Positions 56,619 to 64,000 of a stretch of DNA of 64,000 nt are shown here, piece after piece. Source of the stretch: Marivita sp051859345 (GTDB lineage: Bacteria > Pseudomonadota > Alphaproteobacteria > Rhodobacterales > Rhodobacteraceae). The position numbers and the translations under genes were made by a program. Every line of letters begins with the position of its first letter. Positions within the stretch are counted from its first letter, which is position 1. The notes under the pieces are model-generated. The model was not told where the DNA came from. It saw nothing but the letters and a program-made list of their open reading frames with translations, and searched no databases. The stretch spans positions 124,001 to 188,000 of the forward strand of contig NZ_JBHYFV010000001.1 in assembly GCF_051859345.1 (NCBI RefSeq), read 5' to 3'.

Positions 56619-56816
56619 ATGTCAGACAAGATCACCGATCCCGCGTCAGGTCCTGGCACCACGTCAGATCCAAACCAAGCGGATCGCACCGGCTATCCCG
56701 GACGTGACAGGTTCAAGGACGTGCCTGATACATCTTCGGGGCCAAAGCAAACCAACCCCGATCCGGCAAGCGGACCGGGAACGACGCGAGACCCCAATCA
56801 GGCAGATCGCACATGA
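56619..56816 (+). CDS. small repeat protein (65 aa), unknown
   Basis: A polar 65-aa protein with GGAGGAG at the correct spacing. Residues 7-24 (DPASGPGTTSDPNQADRT) recur at 48-65 with one change (Ser16 to Arg57). Of the 17 identical residues, 13 use different synonymous codons, so the motif is maintained by selection. A degenerate third copy (D-x2-SGP) lies at residues 37-47. No signal, no hydrophobic segment; it is likely disordered. I do not recognise the family. It may be a partner of the SDR upstream. Confidence 0.75.
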   Translation: MSDKITDPASGPGTTSDPNQADRTGYPGRDRFKDVPDTSSGPKQTNPDPASGPGTTRDPNQADRT

Positions 56817-56849
56817 CGACGGTGCCCGCCTTCTGGCGGGCATTTTCCG

Positions 56850-57086
56850 TCACAACGACGCGCGACGGTCCCGCAAGACAACCTTGAGGATCAGCAATAG
56901 CCACGGCGTGCCGTGTAAAAGAAGATCGAAGATATCCATGGGTTGCGTGAGCTCACCCACGATCAAGAGCGTGAGCTTTCCCCAGATATGGGGTTCAGGC
57001 ACAAAGGGTGCGAGCCCAAGTGTTGCACATAACACCAGCAGAATGGTCCACGGAAGAGAGGCCAGCAGCTTGCGAATGTGGCTCAT
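56850..57086 (-). CDS. small hydrophobic membrane protein (78 aa)
   Basis: Starting MSHIRKLLASLPWTILL, with two membrane helices (about residues 12-30 and 55-72) and the middle segment LAPFVPEPHIWGKL. Similar small proteins are often auto-annotated as RND transporter, which the length makes implausible. The function is unknown. The frame extends 40 codons upstream over the HlyU gene end without support. Confidence 0.7.
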   Translation of the reverse strand: MSHIRKLLASLPWTILLVLCATLGLAPFVPEPHIWGKLTLLIVGELTQPMDIFDLLLHGTPWLLLILKVVLRDRRASL

Positions 57087-57108
57087 GTCAGAACTGGCCT
57101 TGGTAACA

Positions 57109-57384
57109 TCACCGGAAAATAGTATCGCCCTGCTGGTCCACCAACATGCGGGCCTTGTCGACAGAGGCTTTCGCCGCATCTTCGAACGACTGCAATGTAT
57201 CGGCACGCATCATGAAATGCGATTTGACGTCGCCGTCGATCTCTTTCTCGATCCGCGCGCCGATGCGCCACGTCCCACCGTCTTTGACCGGCTCGGCATA
57301 GATCGTGTAGCCATTATGCGTTTCGGCAGGGGTGGACGGGGCTGATCCCCCGCCCCCGCCGAAGAGTTTTTTCAGAAACGACAT
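57109..57384 (-). CDS. HlyU family protein
   Basis: A 91-aa protein starting MSFLKKLFGGGGGS and continuing with NGYTIYAEPVKDGGTWRIG and IEKEIDGDVKSHFMMRAD, the HlyU family pattern. The name comes from a Vibrio haemolysin regulator; these short alphaproteobacterial members are not shown to bind DNA. It lies three bases downstream of rpoD, so read-through is likely. Confidence 0.85.
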   Translation of the reverse strand: MSFLKKLFGGGGGSAPSTPAETHNGYTIYAEPVKDGGTWRIGARIEKEIDGDVKSHFMMRADTLQSFEDAAKASVDKARMLVDQQGDTIFR

Positions 57385-57387
57385 CGC

Positions 57388-59370
57388 TTACTGATCCAGG
57401 AACGACCGCAGCTTGCGCGACCGGCTGGGGTGCTTGAGCTTGCGCAGCGCCTTCGCTTCGATCTGGCGGATACGTTCGCGCGTCACGCTGAACTGCTGGC
57501 CAACTTCTTCAAGCGTGTGGTCGGTGTTCATCCCGATGCCAAAACGCATCCGCAGAACGCGTTCTTCACGCGGGGTGAGCGATGACAGAACCCGCGTCGT
57601 GGTTTCCTTGAGGTTGTCCTGAATGGCCGCATCCAGCGGCAGCACCGCGTTCTTGTCTTCGATGAAATCGCCAAGCTGGCTGTCTTCTTCGTCACCGATG
57701 GGCGTTTCGAGCGAAATCGGTTCCTTGGCGATCTTCATCACCTTGCGAACCTTTTCCAAAGGCATTTGCAGCTTTTCGGCCAGTTCCTCGGGCGTCGGTT
57801 CGCGGCCGATCTCGTGCAGCATCTGGCGACCGGTACGGACCAGCTTGTTGATCGTTTCGATCATGTGGACGGGGATACGGATGGTGCGCGCCTGATCTGC
57901 GATGGACCGGGTGATCGCCTGACGAATCCACCAGGTTGCATAGGTGGAGAACTTGTAACCGCGACGGTATTCGAATTTGTCCACGGCCTTCATCAGGCCA
58001 ATGTTGCCTTCCTGGATGAGGTCGAGGAACTGCAACCCGCGGTTGGTGTATTTTTTGGCGATCGAGATCACCAGGCGCAGGTTGGCTTCGACCATTTCTT
58101 TCTTGGCCTGCCGCGCTTCTTTCTCGCCCTTCTGGACCTGCTGCACGATGCGGCGGAATTCGCTGATGTCGAGGCCGACATACTGACCCACCTGCGCCAT
58201 GTCAGCGCGCAGCTCTTCTGCTTTGGGCAAGGAGCGTTCGATGAACATCTGCCAGCCGCGACCGGCCTTTTCGCCCATCTCTTCGAGCCAGTTGGGATCG
58301 AGTTCGCGCCCGCGATAGGCGTCAATGAATTCACGACGGTTGATGCGCGCCTGATCGGCCAGTTTCACCATCGCAGAGTCGATGGACATGATGCGCTTGT
58401 TGATACCGTAAAGCTGGTCAATCAGCGCTTCGATCCGGTTGTTGTGCAGGTGAAGTTCGTTCACCAGAACCACGATTTCCGAGCGCAGCTTCTGATACCG
58501 TTCTTCATCACTTTTGCTGAACGATCCATCCTCGTTCAGAGTGGCCGAGATGCGGTTGTCCTGCATGCTGGCCAGTTCTTCGTAGTCCTGCGCGATGCGA
58601 TCCAGTGTTTCAAGAACGCGCGGCTTGAGCGCGGTTTCCATCGCCGCAAGCGACATGTTCGCCTGTTCGTCTTCATCGTCATCGTCATCGCTGCTGATCG
58701 GGTTGCCGTCAGCATCAAGTTCCTGGCTATCGTCAGATTTCTTTTCCGACGTTGTATCGCCACCGGACACAACCGGCGCAGCAACCACTTCGTCGTCACC
58801 CATCTGGTTGCCGAACGTGGTTTCAAGATCAATCACATCGCGCAGCAGAATGTCTTCGCTCAGAAGTTCTTCGCGCCAGATTGTGATTGCCTGGAACGTC
58901 AGGGGGCTTTCGCAAAGCCCGAGGATCATCGTGTTGCGACCAGCCTCGATCCGTTTCGCAATCGCGATTTCGCCTTCGCGGGACAGCAGTTCGACGCTGC
59001 CCATCTCGCGCAGGTACATGCGCACCGGATCGTCCGTGCGATCCAGCTTTTCGGACGTGCCGGACGCCAGCGTGACTTCACCGGGTTTCGCCGTCTGGAC
59101 AAGGTCGGTTGCGCCCTTGTCGTCGTCGTCGGCTTCTTCGTCTTCTTCGGTGACCTGGATGCCCATTTCCGAGAGCATCGACATCACATCCTCGATCTGG
59201 TCGGAACTGACCTGATCGGGCGGCAACACTTCATTCAGCTGATCGTAGGTGATGTAGCCACGTTCCCGAGCGTCGGCGATCATCTTTTTGACCGCGGCCT
59301 GGCTCATGTCGAGGCTGACGTCTTCCTCGCGGTCTTCGGTCTTGGCGTCGTCGTTATCTTTGGCGGCCAT
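57388..59370 (-). CDS. rpoD: RNA polymerase primary sigma factor (sigma-70)
   Basis: A 660-aa RpoD. Region 1.1 (about 20-90) precedes an acidic stretch (EEDEEADDDDKG); region 1.2 has DPVRMYLREMGSVELLSREGE, given as DPVRMYLREMG and VELLSREGE. The non-conserved region carries a second acidic insert (SSDDDDDEDEQ, about 225-235). Region 2 is GLQFLDLIQEGNIGLMKAVD (20 residues) then YKFSTYATWWIRQAI, and region 4 ends VTRERIRQIEAKALRKLKHP. The start MAAKDNDD at 59370 has AGGAGCATCC upstream. It sits downstream of dnaG, as is usual. Confidence 0.98.
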   Translation of the reverse strand: MAAKDNDDAKTEDREEDVSLDMSQAAVKKMIADARERGYITYDQLNEVLPPDQVSSDQIEDVMSMLSEMGIQVTEEDEEADDDDKGATDLVQTAKPGEVTLASGTSEKLDRTDDPVRMYLREMGSVELLSREGEIAIAKRIEAGRNTMILGLCESPLTFQAITIWREELLSEDILLRDVIDLETTFGNQMGDDEVVAAPVVSGGDTTSEKKSDDSQELDADGNPISSDDDDDEDEQANMSLAAMETALKPRVLETLDRIAQDYEELASMQDNRISATLNEDGSFSKSDEERYQKLRSEIVVLVNELHLHNNRIEALIDQLYGINKRIMSIDSAMVKLADQARINRREFIDAYRGRELDPNWLEEMGEKAGRGWQMFIERSLPKAEELRADMAQVGQYVGLDISEFRRIVQQVQKGEKEARQAKKEMVEANLRLVISIAKKYTNRGLQFLDLIQEGNIGLMKAVDKFEYRRGYKFSTYATWWIRQAITRSIADQARTIRIPVHMIETINKLVRTGRQMLHEIGREPTPEELAEKLQMPLEKVRKVMKIAKEPISLETPIGDEEDSQLGDFIEDKNAVLPLDAAIQDNLKETTTRVLSSLTPREERVLRMRFGIGMNTDHTLEEVGQQFSVTRERIRQIEAKALRKLKHPSRSRKLRSFLDQ

Positions 59371-59482
59371 GGATGCTCCTGTCGAGGCGGGGCGATTCGA
59401 TTGACCCGAATCATTAGCGCGAATAAGTGATTCGCACACCCGTTTACCCTTTTTCGTTTACGCTTTCCTTAGCAAAACACCG

Positions 59483-61429
59483 TTAACCCCGGGGTTTATC
59501 GAAGCGAATGGTTTCCATCAAAGCGGCAAATGCGCTGCGTTCGTCTCGGTTGATGGCGGCCCCGTTGGGACCACGATCGTATTCGGCCTTGTCTTCGGAC
59601 TGCGCCCGTTGCGCAGATTGCCGTGCCTCTGCAGCCTGACTCAACCGCCATGTCAGCGTCTCGTCCGCCGGACCATACAGATCCTCGGCAGCTTCAGCAA
59701 TTTCTGCATCAAGCCCAATTCCCGCTTCGAGTTTTGCAAGCTCTTCCGCGATGGTCAAACGGGTCATTTCGCGATCACCGGGATTGCGCAGACATGGCGT
59801 TATGGCGACATGGCGTGCGCGGCACAGCTTTTCAAGAGCGTCGCCTCCTACAGTCGCATCCGCCGCTGCCTTGACCACATCCGCCGGGCTTTCGGCGTGT
59901 TGTAAAAGACACGCTCTTAGCGCGGCATGATCGGGATCTGCACACGGCATGTCTTCGAGATGGGTCTCAAATTCCGAAATCAAGTCGGGTGATGTGATCA
60001 GCGCCGCCAAAATCACCGCCTCGCGCAGACGCATTTCGATACCTTTTCCACCAGAAACAAGCACCGACGTCCGGGTGCCCTCTGACGGTTTTTGAGGTTC
60101 GGGCGTGCCGCCGCGCCGGAACGGGCGTGTGTTCGGTTTTGAAGGCCCGCGGAAAAGCTCCCAGCGCAGGCGCTTGATCTCTTCCCCGTAATGGCTGCGC
60201 AGCGATGGATCCTGAATAGTACGGATGCGCTCACGCAGCGTCTTGTCGAGCGCCGCCTTGCGTTCAGGGCTGTCAAAAACCCGACCTTCGGTTTCGCGCC
60301 GCCACAGCAGCTGCACCATCGGCTGGGCCGATTCAACAAGTGCGCGCATGGCATCGCGCCCTTCGGAACGGATCAAATCATCCGGATCCTGCCCTTCGGG
60401 CAGTAGAACAAAGCGCAGCGATTTGCCAGCTTCGAGCAAAGGCAACGCCGTATCAATGACACGGTAAGCTGCATTAAGTCCCGCCTTGTCTCCGTCCAAT
60501 GCCATGATCGGTTCATCGGTGATGCGCCACAGCATTTGCAACTGTGTGTCGGTGACAGCCGTGCCCAGTGGCGCAACAGCGGCTTCGAACCCGCCAGAGG
60601 CCAACGCGATCACGTCCATATAGCCTTCGGCCACGATCAACTGCTGTCCCTTGCCAGCAGCCTCTCGCGCCGGAGCCTGATTGTAAAGCGTTCGGCTTTT
60701 GTCAAAAAGCGGTGTTTCGGGGCTGTTGAGGTACTTGGCGTTGTCGTCCGGGTCCATGGCCCGCCCGCCAAAGGCAATGGCACGGCCCCTCGCGTCGCGG
60801 ATCGGGAACATGATGCGGTTGCGGAAAGTGTCGTAAGGTTTGCCGCCTTTTTGCGACGGCTTGGCCAGACCGACCTCGATCATCCGTTCGGCCGACACAC
60901 CCTGCCCTGTCAGGTGATCCCAAAGCGTTTGCCAACCCGACGGGGCGAACCCGATGTTGAACCTGTCCTGTGTCGCCTCATCCAGCCCACGCCGCGTAAG
61001 GTAATCGCGGGCTTCGGACCCGGCAGCGCTGCGCAGTTGTAGCCGGAAGAAACGCACCGCCTGTTCCATGACCTCGACCAGCTGGGTGCGGTGATCTGCC
61101 TTTTCCTGCGCCTTCGGATCGCGCGCGGGCATCGACATCCCGGCTTCGGTGGCGAGAATTTCCACCGCTTCCATGAAACCGACATTTTCAGTCTCGCGCA
61201 CAAAGGAAATCGCATCGCCTTTGGCGTGACAGCCAAAGCAATAATAATAGCCCTTGCGGTCATCGACGTGAAAGCTGGCCGATTTTTCCTGATGGAACGG
61301 ACACGGCGCCCACATGTCGCCCTTGGCCTGATTTGACTTGCGCGTGTCCCACAAGACCTTGCGCCCCACAACCTGGGACAGGCTGGTGCGTGTTCGCAGA
61401 TCATCCAGAAAATTGGGTGGCAGACTCAT
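59483..61429 (-). CDS. dnaG: DNA primase
   Basis: A 648-aa replicative primase. The CHC2 zinc-binding domain has CPFHQEKSASFHV and YYCFGCHAKGDAI; the TOPRIM core has VAEGYMDVIAL and MALDGDKAG; the C-terminal helicase-binding domain follows from about 460. It lies 112 bases upstream of rpoD on the same strand, the classical macromolecular-synthesis pair. Confidence 0.97.
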   Translation of the reverse strand: MSLPPNFLDDLRTRTSLSQVVGRKVLWDTRKSNQAKGDMWAPCPFHQEKSASFHVDDRKGYYYCFGCHAKGDAISFVRETENVGFMEAVEILATEAGMSMPARDPKAQEKADHRTQLVEVMEQAVRFFRLQLRSAAGSEARDYLTRRGLDEATQDRFNIGFAPSGWQTLWDHLTGQGVSAERMIEVGLAKPSQKGGKPYDTFRNRIMFPIRDARGRAIAFGGRAMDPDDNAKYLNSPETPLFDKSRTLYNQAPAREAAGKGQQLIVAEGYMDVIALASGGFEAAVAPLGTAVTDTQLQMLWRITDEPIMALDGDKAGLNAAYRVIDTALPLLEAGKSLRFVLLPEGQDPDDLIRSEGRDAMRALVESAQPMVQLLWRRETEGRVFDSPERKAALDKTLRERIRTIQDPSLRSHYGEEIKRLRWELFRGPSKPNTRPFRRGGTPEPQKPSEGTRTSVLVSGGKGIEMRLREAVILAALITSPDLISEFETHLEDMPCADPDHAALRACLLQHAESPADVVKAAADATVGGDALEKLCRARHVAITPCLRNPGDREMTRLTIAEELAKLEAGIGLDAEIAEAAEDLYGPADETLTWRLSQAAEARQSAQRAQSEDKAEYDRGPNGAAINRDERSAFAALMETIRFDKPRG

Positions 61430-61504
61430 CCCAAGAATATCGGGTTTCGACAGCCGAGAGTCCAGTACGACACAGCGATCTGCGTGTGGTCTTTGCGAAT
61501 AATC

Positions 61505-61807
61505 CTACTGGGCCAGACAGGCCTGATACAGGGCGTTGCTGACCTCTGCGTTAAGCTGCTCCTGCGGCAGGCTGTAGATCCATTCGACAAGGGCGGGCAC
61601 AGCCACTTCATAGTTCTTCGCATCGGCGGGCAGTGCCTGGATCACGCGGCGTTCCGCGCGCCGGGCGTTAGCGCCGTTTTTGCGTTCGGTCATGATGTTG
61701 GTCGCGATCTGACCCTGCTTGCGGCATTCGGTGTCGTCTTGTTGCGACATCGCCGGGGCCGTCAGGCCAAGCATCAGAACAGTGGTGGCAAACGCATTAC
61801 GGATCAT
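61505..61807 (-). CDS. small exported protein (100 aa), unknown
   Basis: A 100-aa protein with a Sec signal peptide (MIRNAFATTVLMLGLTAPAM, cleavage near SQQ). The mature part of about 80 residues is helical and has two cysteines (in DTECRKQG and YQACLAQ), which may form a disulfide. An AGAGGA site precedes the start. I do not recognise a named family; the arrangement is common in alphaproteobacterial exported proteins. It lies between gdhA and dnaG. Confidence 0.75.
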   Translation of the reverse strand: MIRNAFATTVLMLGLTAPAMSQQDDTECRKQGQIATNIMTERKNGANARRAERRVIQALPADAKNYEVAVPALVEWIYSLPQEQLNAEVSNALYQACLAQ

Positions 61808-61820
61808 GAGTGTCCTCTTT

Positions 61821-61863
61821 GGATGGGCCGGTCATATAGGGGTATACCTAGACCGGCCCATCC
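61821..61863 (-). terminator. strong hairpin downstream of gdhA
   Basis: GGATGGGCCGGTC (61821-61833) and GACCGGCCCATCC (61851-61863) form a perfect 13-bp stem, and an inner TAGG/CCTA extends it. It lies 13 bases after the gdhA stop on the minus strand and directly before the ribosome binding site of the small exported gene. There is no U-run, so it may protect the gdhA transcript end or attenuate the next gene. Confidence 0.65.
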
Positions 61864-61876
61864 GGATTGTCATCTT

Positions 61877-63313
61877 TCAGAGACCCTTGGCGCGGTAACT
61901 TGCCGCCACCTTGCCGATCGACACGATATACGCGGCAGTCCGCAGGTCACTGACATCACCGCGCCCGTGCCAGACTTCTCTCATGGACTGATAGGCAATC
62001 CGCATGGTGTCATCGAGACCCGAACGCACCAGTTCAAGCTCGTCCGCGCCACGCAGGTATTTCGATTTGAAATCCGGTGTCATCGACCACTGGTCCCCCA
62101 AATGGTTGCTCAGCCGTTCAAGCTCTTGCACGATCAGTTCGTGGCGGGATTCCTCTTGCCGGCGCTGCATTCGGCCAAAGCGGATATGGCTGAGGTTCTT
62201 GACCCATTCAAAATACGATACCGTGACACCCCCGGCGTTCGCAAACATGTCAGGAATGATAACCGTTCCCTTGTCCCGCAGGATTTCGTCTGCACCGGCG
62301 GTGATCGGACCGTTTGCAGCTTCGATGATCAAAGGCGCCTTGATATTGTCCGCGTTGGTCAGATTGATGACCCCCTCCAAGGCGGCCGGGATCAGGATGT
62401 CGCATTCCTGTTCAAGCACCTTGGCACCGTTGGCGGTATGCGCGGCGTCGGGGAACCCGGTGATGCCATCATGCTTGACGATCCAGTCGCGCACAGCATC
62501 GACGTTGATGCCGTTTTCGTTGAAAAGCGCACCATCCCGTTCGATGATCCCGATGACCCGGCAACCATCTTCGTCCTGAAGGAATTTGGCAGCGTGGTAG
62601 CCCACATTGCCCAAGCCCTGCACGATAACGCGTTTACCATCCAGGGAGCCTGACAATCCCGCCGCCTTGACGTCTTCGGGGTGACGGAAAAATTCGCGCA
62701 GGGCGTATTGGACGCCCCGTCCCGTTGCCTCGACCCGGCCCGAAATGCCCCCCCCGTTTAGCGGCTTGCCCGTCACACAGGCACGCGCATTGATGTCGGT
62801 CGTGTTCATCCGGGCATATTGATCCGAGATCCAGGCCATTTCCCGTTCGCCGGTTCCCATATCAGGGGCAGGAACGTTTTGCGCCGGGTTGATCATGTCG
62901 CGCTTGATCAACTCATAGGCAAAGCGCCGGGTGATCAGTTCAAGTTCATGTTCATCATATTCGCGCGGATCTATCCGCAAGCCCCCCTTTGAGCCGCCGA
63001 ACGGTGCTTCGACCAAAGCGCATTTGTAGGTCATCAGCGCCGCAAGCGCCTCGACCTCGTCCTGATTGACCGACATGGCGAAGCGGATGCCGCCCTTGAC
63101 GGGTTCCATGTGTTCGGAATGGACCGAACGATATCCGGTGAACGTCTTGATCTGGCCCCGCAGACGCACGCCGAAGCGCACCGTGTAGGTGGCGTTGCAG
63201 ACGCGGATTTTTTCCTCTAGTCCGGGCGGAAGGTCCATCAGCGCCACAGCGCGGTTGAACATCAGGTCTACCGATTCCCGAAATGTCGGTTCATTGGCTG
63301 GTATCAAGTTCAT
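61877..63313 (-). CDS. gdhA: Glu/Leu/Phe/Val family dehydrogenase (glutamate dehydrogenase)
   Basis: A 478-aa dehydrogenase. The N-terminal domain holds GGIRFAMSVNQDEVEALA and the catalytic-lysine segment PFGGSKGGLRIDP; the Rossmann domain has VIVQGLGNVGYHAAKFL and IPDMFANAGGVTVSYFEWVKN, shown as IPDMFANAGG and VTVSYFEWVKN. It most likely interconverts glutamate and 2-oxoglutarate. Length (478) and the C-terminal extension fit the longer bacterial type. With putA it closes proline to 2-oxoglutarate. Confidence 0.94.
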   Translation of the reverse strand: MNLIPANEPTFRESVDLMFNRAVALMDLPPGLEEKIRVCNATYTVRFGVRLRGQIKTFTGYRSVHSEHMEPVKGGIRFAMSVNQDEVEALAALMTYKCALVEAPFGGSKGGLRIDPREYDEHELELITRRFAYELIKRDMINPAQNVPAPDMGTGEREMAWISDQYARMNTTDINARACVTGKPLNGGGISGRVEATGRGVQYALREFFRHPEDVKAAGLSGSLDGKRVIVQGLGNVGYHAAKFLQDEDGCRVIGIIERDGALFNENGINVDAVRDWIVKHDGITGFPDAAHTANGAKVLEQECDILIPAALEGVINLTNADNIKAPLIIEAANGPITAGADEILRDKGTVIIPDMFANAGGVTVSYFEWVKNLSHIRFGRMQRRQEESRHELIVQELERLSNHLGDQWSMTPDFKSKYLRGADELELVRSGLDDTMRIAYQSMREVWHGRGDVSDLRTAAYIVSIGKVAASYRAKGL

Positions 63314-63612
63314 CTGTCCCTCCCGGAGTTGCAGGCATTCGACCCTTCTTTGACATGAGCCTATGACAGCTAAGTTAATTTCGCACGCAATACTGTCGCA
63401 CCCCAGTTGCCGAGACGAAACCGAAGATTGCGGTTGACTGTTTCACCCATGGCATCAATGGGGCCTGAAAAGCAAAAATTATCCCGAAAAAACAATACAC
63501 TCCTTATTTTTTCCACAATTGGAGCCGCAATCCCGCCGTGTTTCGCCTTCATCTCTCCCAAAATCTAAGTGGGGTGTCAGTCTGTCCTGAAAGGGCGGGA
63601 AAGAGGTAACAA
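63314..63612. other. intergenic region between gdhA and the tadG-like gene
   Basis: About 299 bases between divergent genes. AT content rises near 63470-63520 (CAAAAATT, CTTATTTTTTCC), which may include promoters for either gene. No coding frame with convincing codon use, no RNA motif and no long dyad were seen. Confidence 0.5.
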
Positions 63613-64000
63613 ATGATCGGATTAAGCAACCTTCTGCCAAGGCTGCCGGTCGGGAAACGGAAAAAGTCCTTGTTGCGGTCCAGTGTGGCCGTGACATTGA
63701 ACCGTTACGCTCGGGAAACCGATGGCAACATGTCGTTCCTGGCGATGGCCGGGGCGTTGATTATGATGGCCTACGGCGGCATCGGGATCGATATGATCCA
63801 CGCCGAAGTTGAACGGACACGCCTGCAAAACACGCTGGACCGTGCAGTTCTTGCTGCGGCGGACCTTGAACAACAGATCGAACCGACCGTGATCGTTCAC
63901 GATTACCTCGCGAAGATGAATCTGGAGGACGTGTCAGCCACAGTGAACATCTCTGTGGATGAGGGTCTCAACTTCCGGACAGTGGCTGCCAACGCCCAGC
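63613..64000 (+). CDS. TadG-like pilus assembly protein (3' end outside the window)
   Basis: Starting MIGLSNLLPRLPVGKRKK with an AGAGGT site upstream and open to the window edge (about 129 residues). After a basic N-terminus, residues about 40-60 (MSFLAMAGALIMMAYGGIGI) form a single membrane helix, followed by DMIHAEVERTRLQNTLDRAV, the usual TadG/TadE-like pattern of pseudopilin-like N-termini. Such proteins serve the Tad (Flp) pilus. The von Willebrand-type C-terminal part, if present, lies outside. Confidence 0.85.
   Translation, partial: MIGLSNLLPRLPVGKRKKSLLRSSVAVTLNRYARETDGNMSFLAMAGALIMMAYGGIGIDMIHAEVERTRLQNTLDRAVLAAADLEQQIEPTVIVHDYLAKMNLEDVSATVNISVDEGLNFRTVAANAQ

Noticed and set aside
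59475..59490. Palindromic AACCCCGGGGTT at the dnaG stop as a terminator
   Set aside because: It has no loop space for a stable hairpin and no T-run, and dnaG is expected to read into rpoD.

Overview
The window looks like chromosomal DNA of a marine alphaproteobacterium of the Rhodobacterales (Roseobacter group). This rests on recognised gene content and order: a PutA without its own DNA-binding domain beside an Lrp-type regulator, a gcvT-gcvH-gcvP operon behind a tandem glycine riboswitch, dnaG-rpoD, nrdR-ribD, KpsC/KpsS capsule enzymes and high GC at third codon positions. No insertion sequence, prophage, integrase or CRISPR array was seen.

Layout. 1-7804 (minus strand): a seven-gene peptide import and breakdown operon, with two ABC ATPases, a periplasmic binding protein, two permeases, a gamma-glutamyltransferase-like Ntn hydrolase and a DUF1028 protein cut by the window edge. 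7995-8080: tRNA-Leu(UAA). 8177-13898: a TPR protein, divergent putR/putA, then rhomboid and GFA genes. 14008-19049: ettA, a DUF2938 membrane protein, trxC, two cspA paralogues, an L,D-transpeptidase and two small membrane proteins. 19250-24814: a GDSL esterase divergent from an ABC exporter pair (YbbA/YbbP type), an inositol-monophosphatase-like enzyme and an NAD(P)-binding protein. 25095-29815: the glycine cleavage operon with its riboswitch. 29874-33579: an NsrR-like regulator under a perfect FNR box, a gamma-glutamylcyclotransferase-like protein, a DUF2254 membrane protein and gltX. 33746-41664: a Tat-exported MBL hydrolase, a mini-zincin, nadE, a secreted protein of 18.8 MORN repeats, a trypsin-like protease, nadK and glyA. 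41845-43574: a leucine-rich leader peptide, candidate attenuator hairpins and leuA. 43635-54271: an Lhr-type helicase, an MFS transporter, then riboflavin genes (ribE; ribD-nrdR) split by a three-gene capsule-export cassette on the opposite strand (kpsS, wza-like, kpsC). 54442-57384: YjbQ, a dienelactone hydrolase, an SDR, a small repeat protein, a small membrane protein and HlyU. 57388-63313: rpoD, dnaG, a small exported protein and glutamate dehydrogenase. From 63613: the start of a Tad-pilus TadG-like gene.

Themes. Several units concern amino-acid and one-carbon flow: peptide import, proline to glutamate, glycine cleavage, serine hydroxymethylation, leucine synthesis and glutamate dehydrogenase. 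Three have visible cis-regulation: an operator-like dyad at putA, a tandem glycine riboswitch at gcvT, and a leader peptide with competing hairpins at leuA.

The observations most worth a second look are the leuA leader, which may be leaderless; pairs of short palindromes with T-Y-R-A-type loops at three gene ends; the MORN array, which keeps a perfect 23-residue register and seems to contain a nine-unit block duplication; an 18-residue motif duplicated in a 65-aa protein with mostly synonymous differences; the FNR box at nsrR; and the capsule cassette inside the riboflavin locus.
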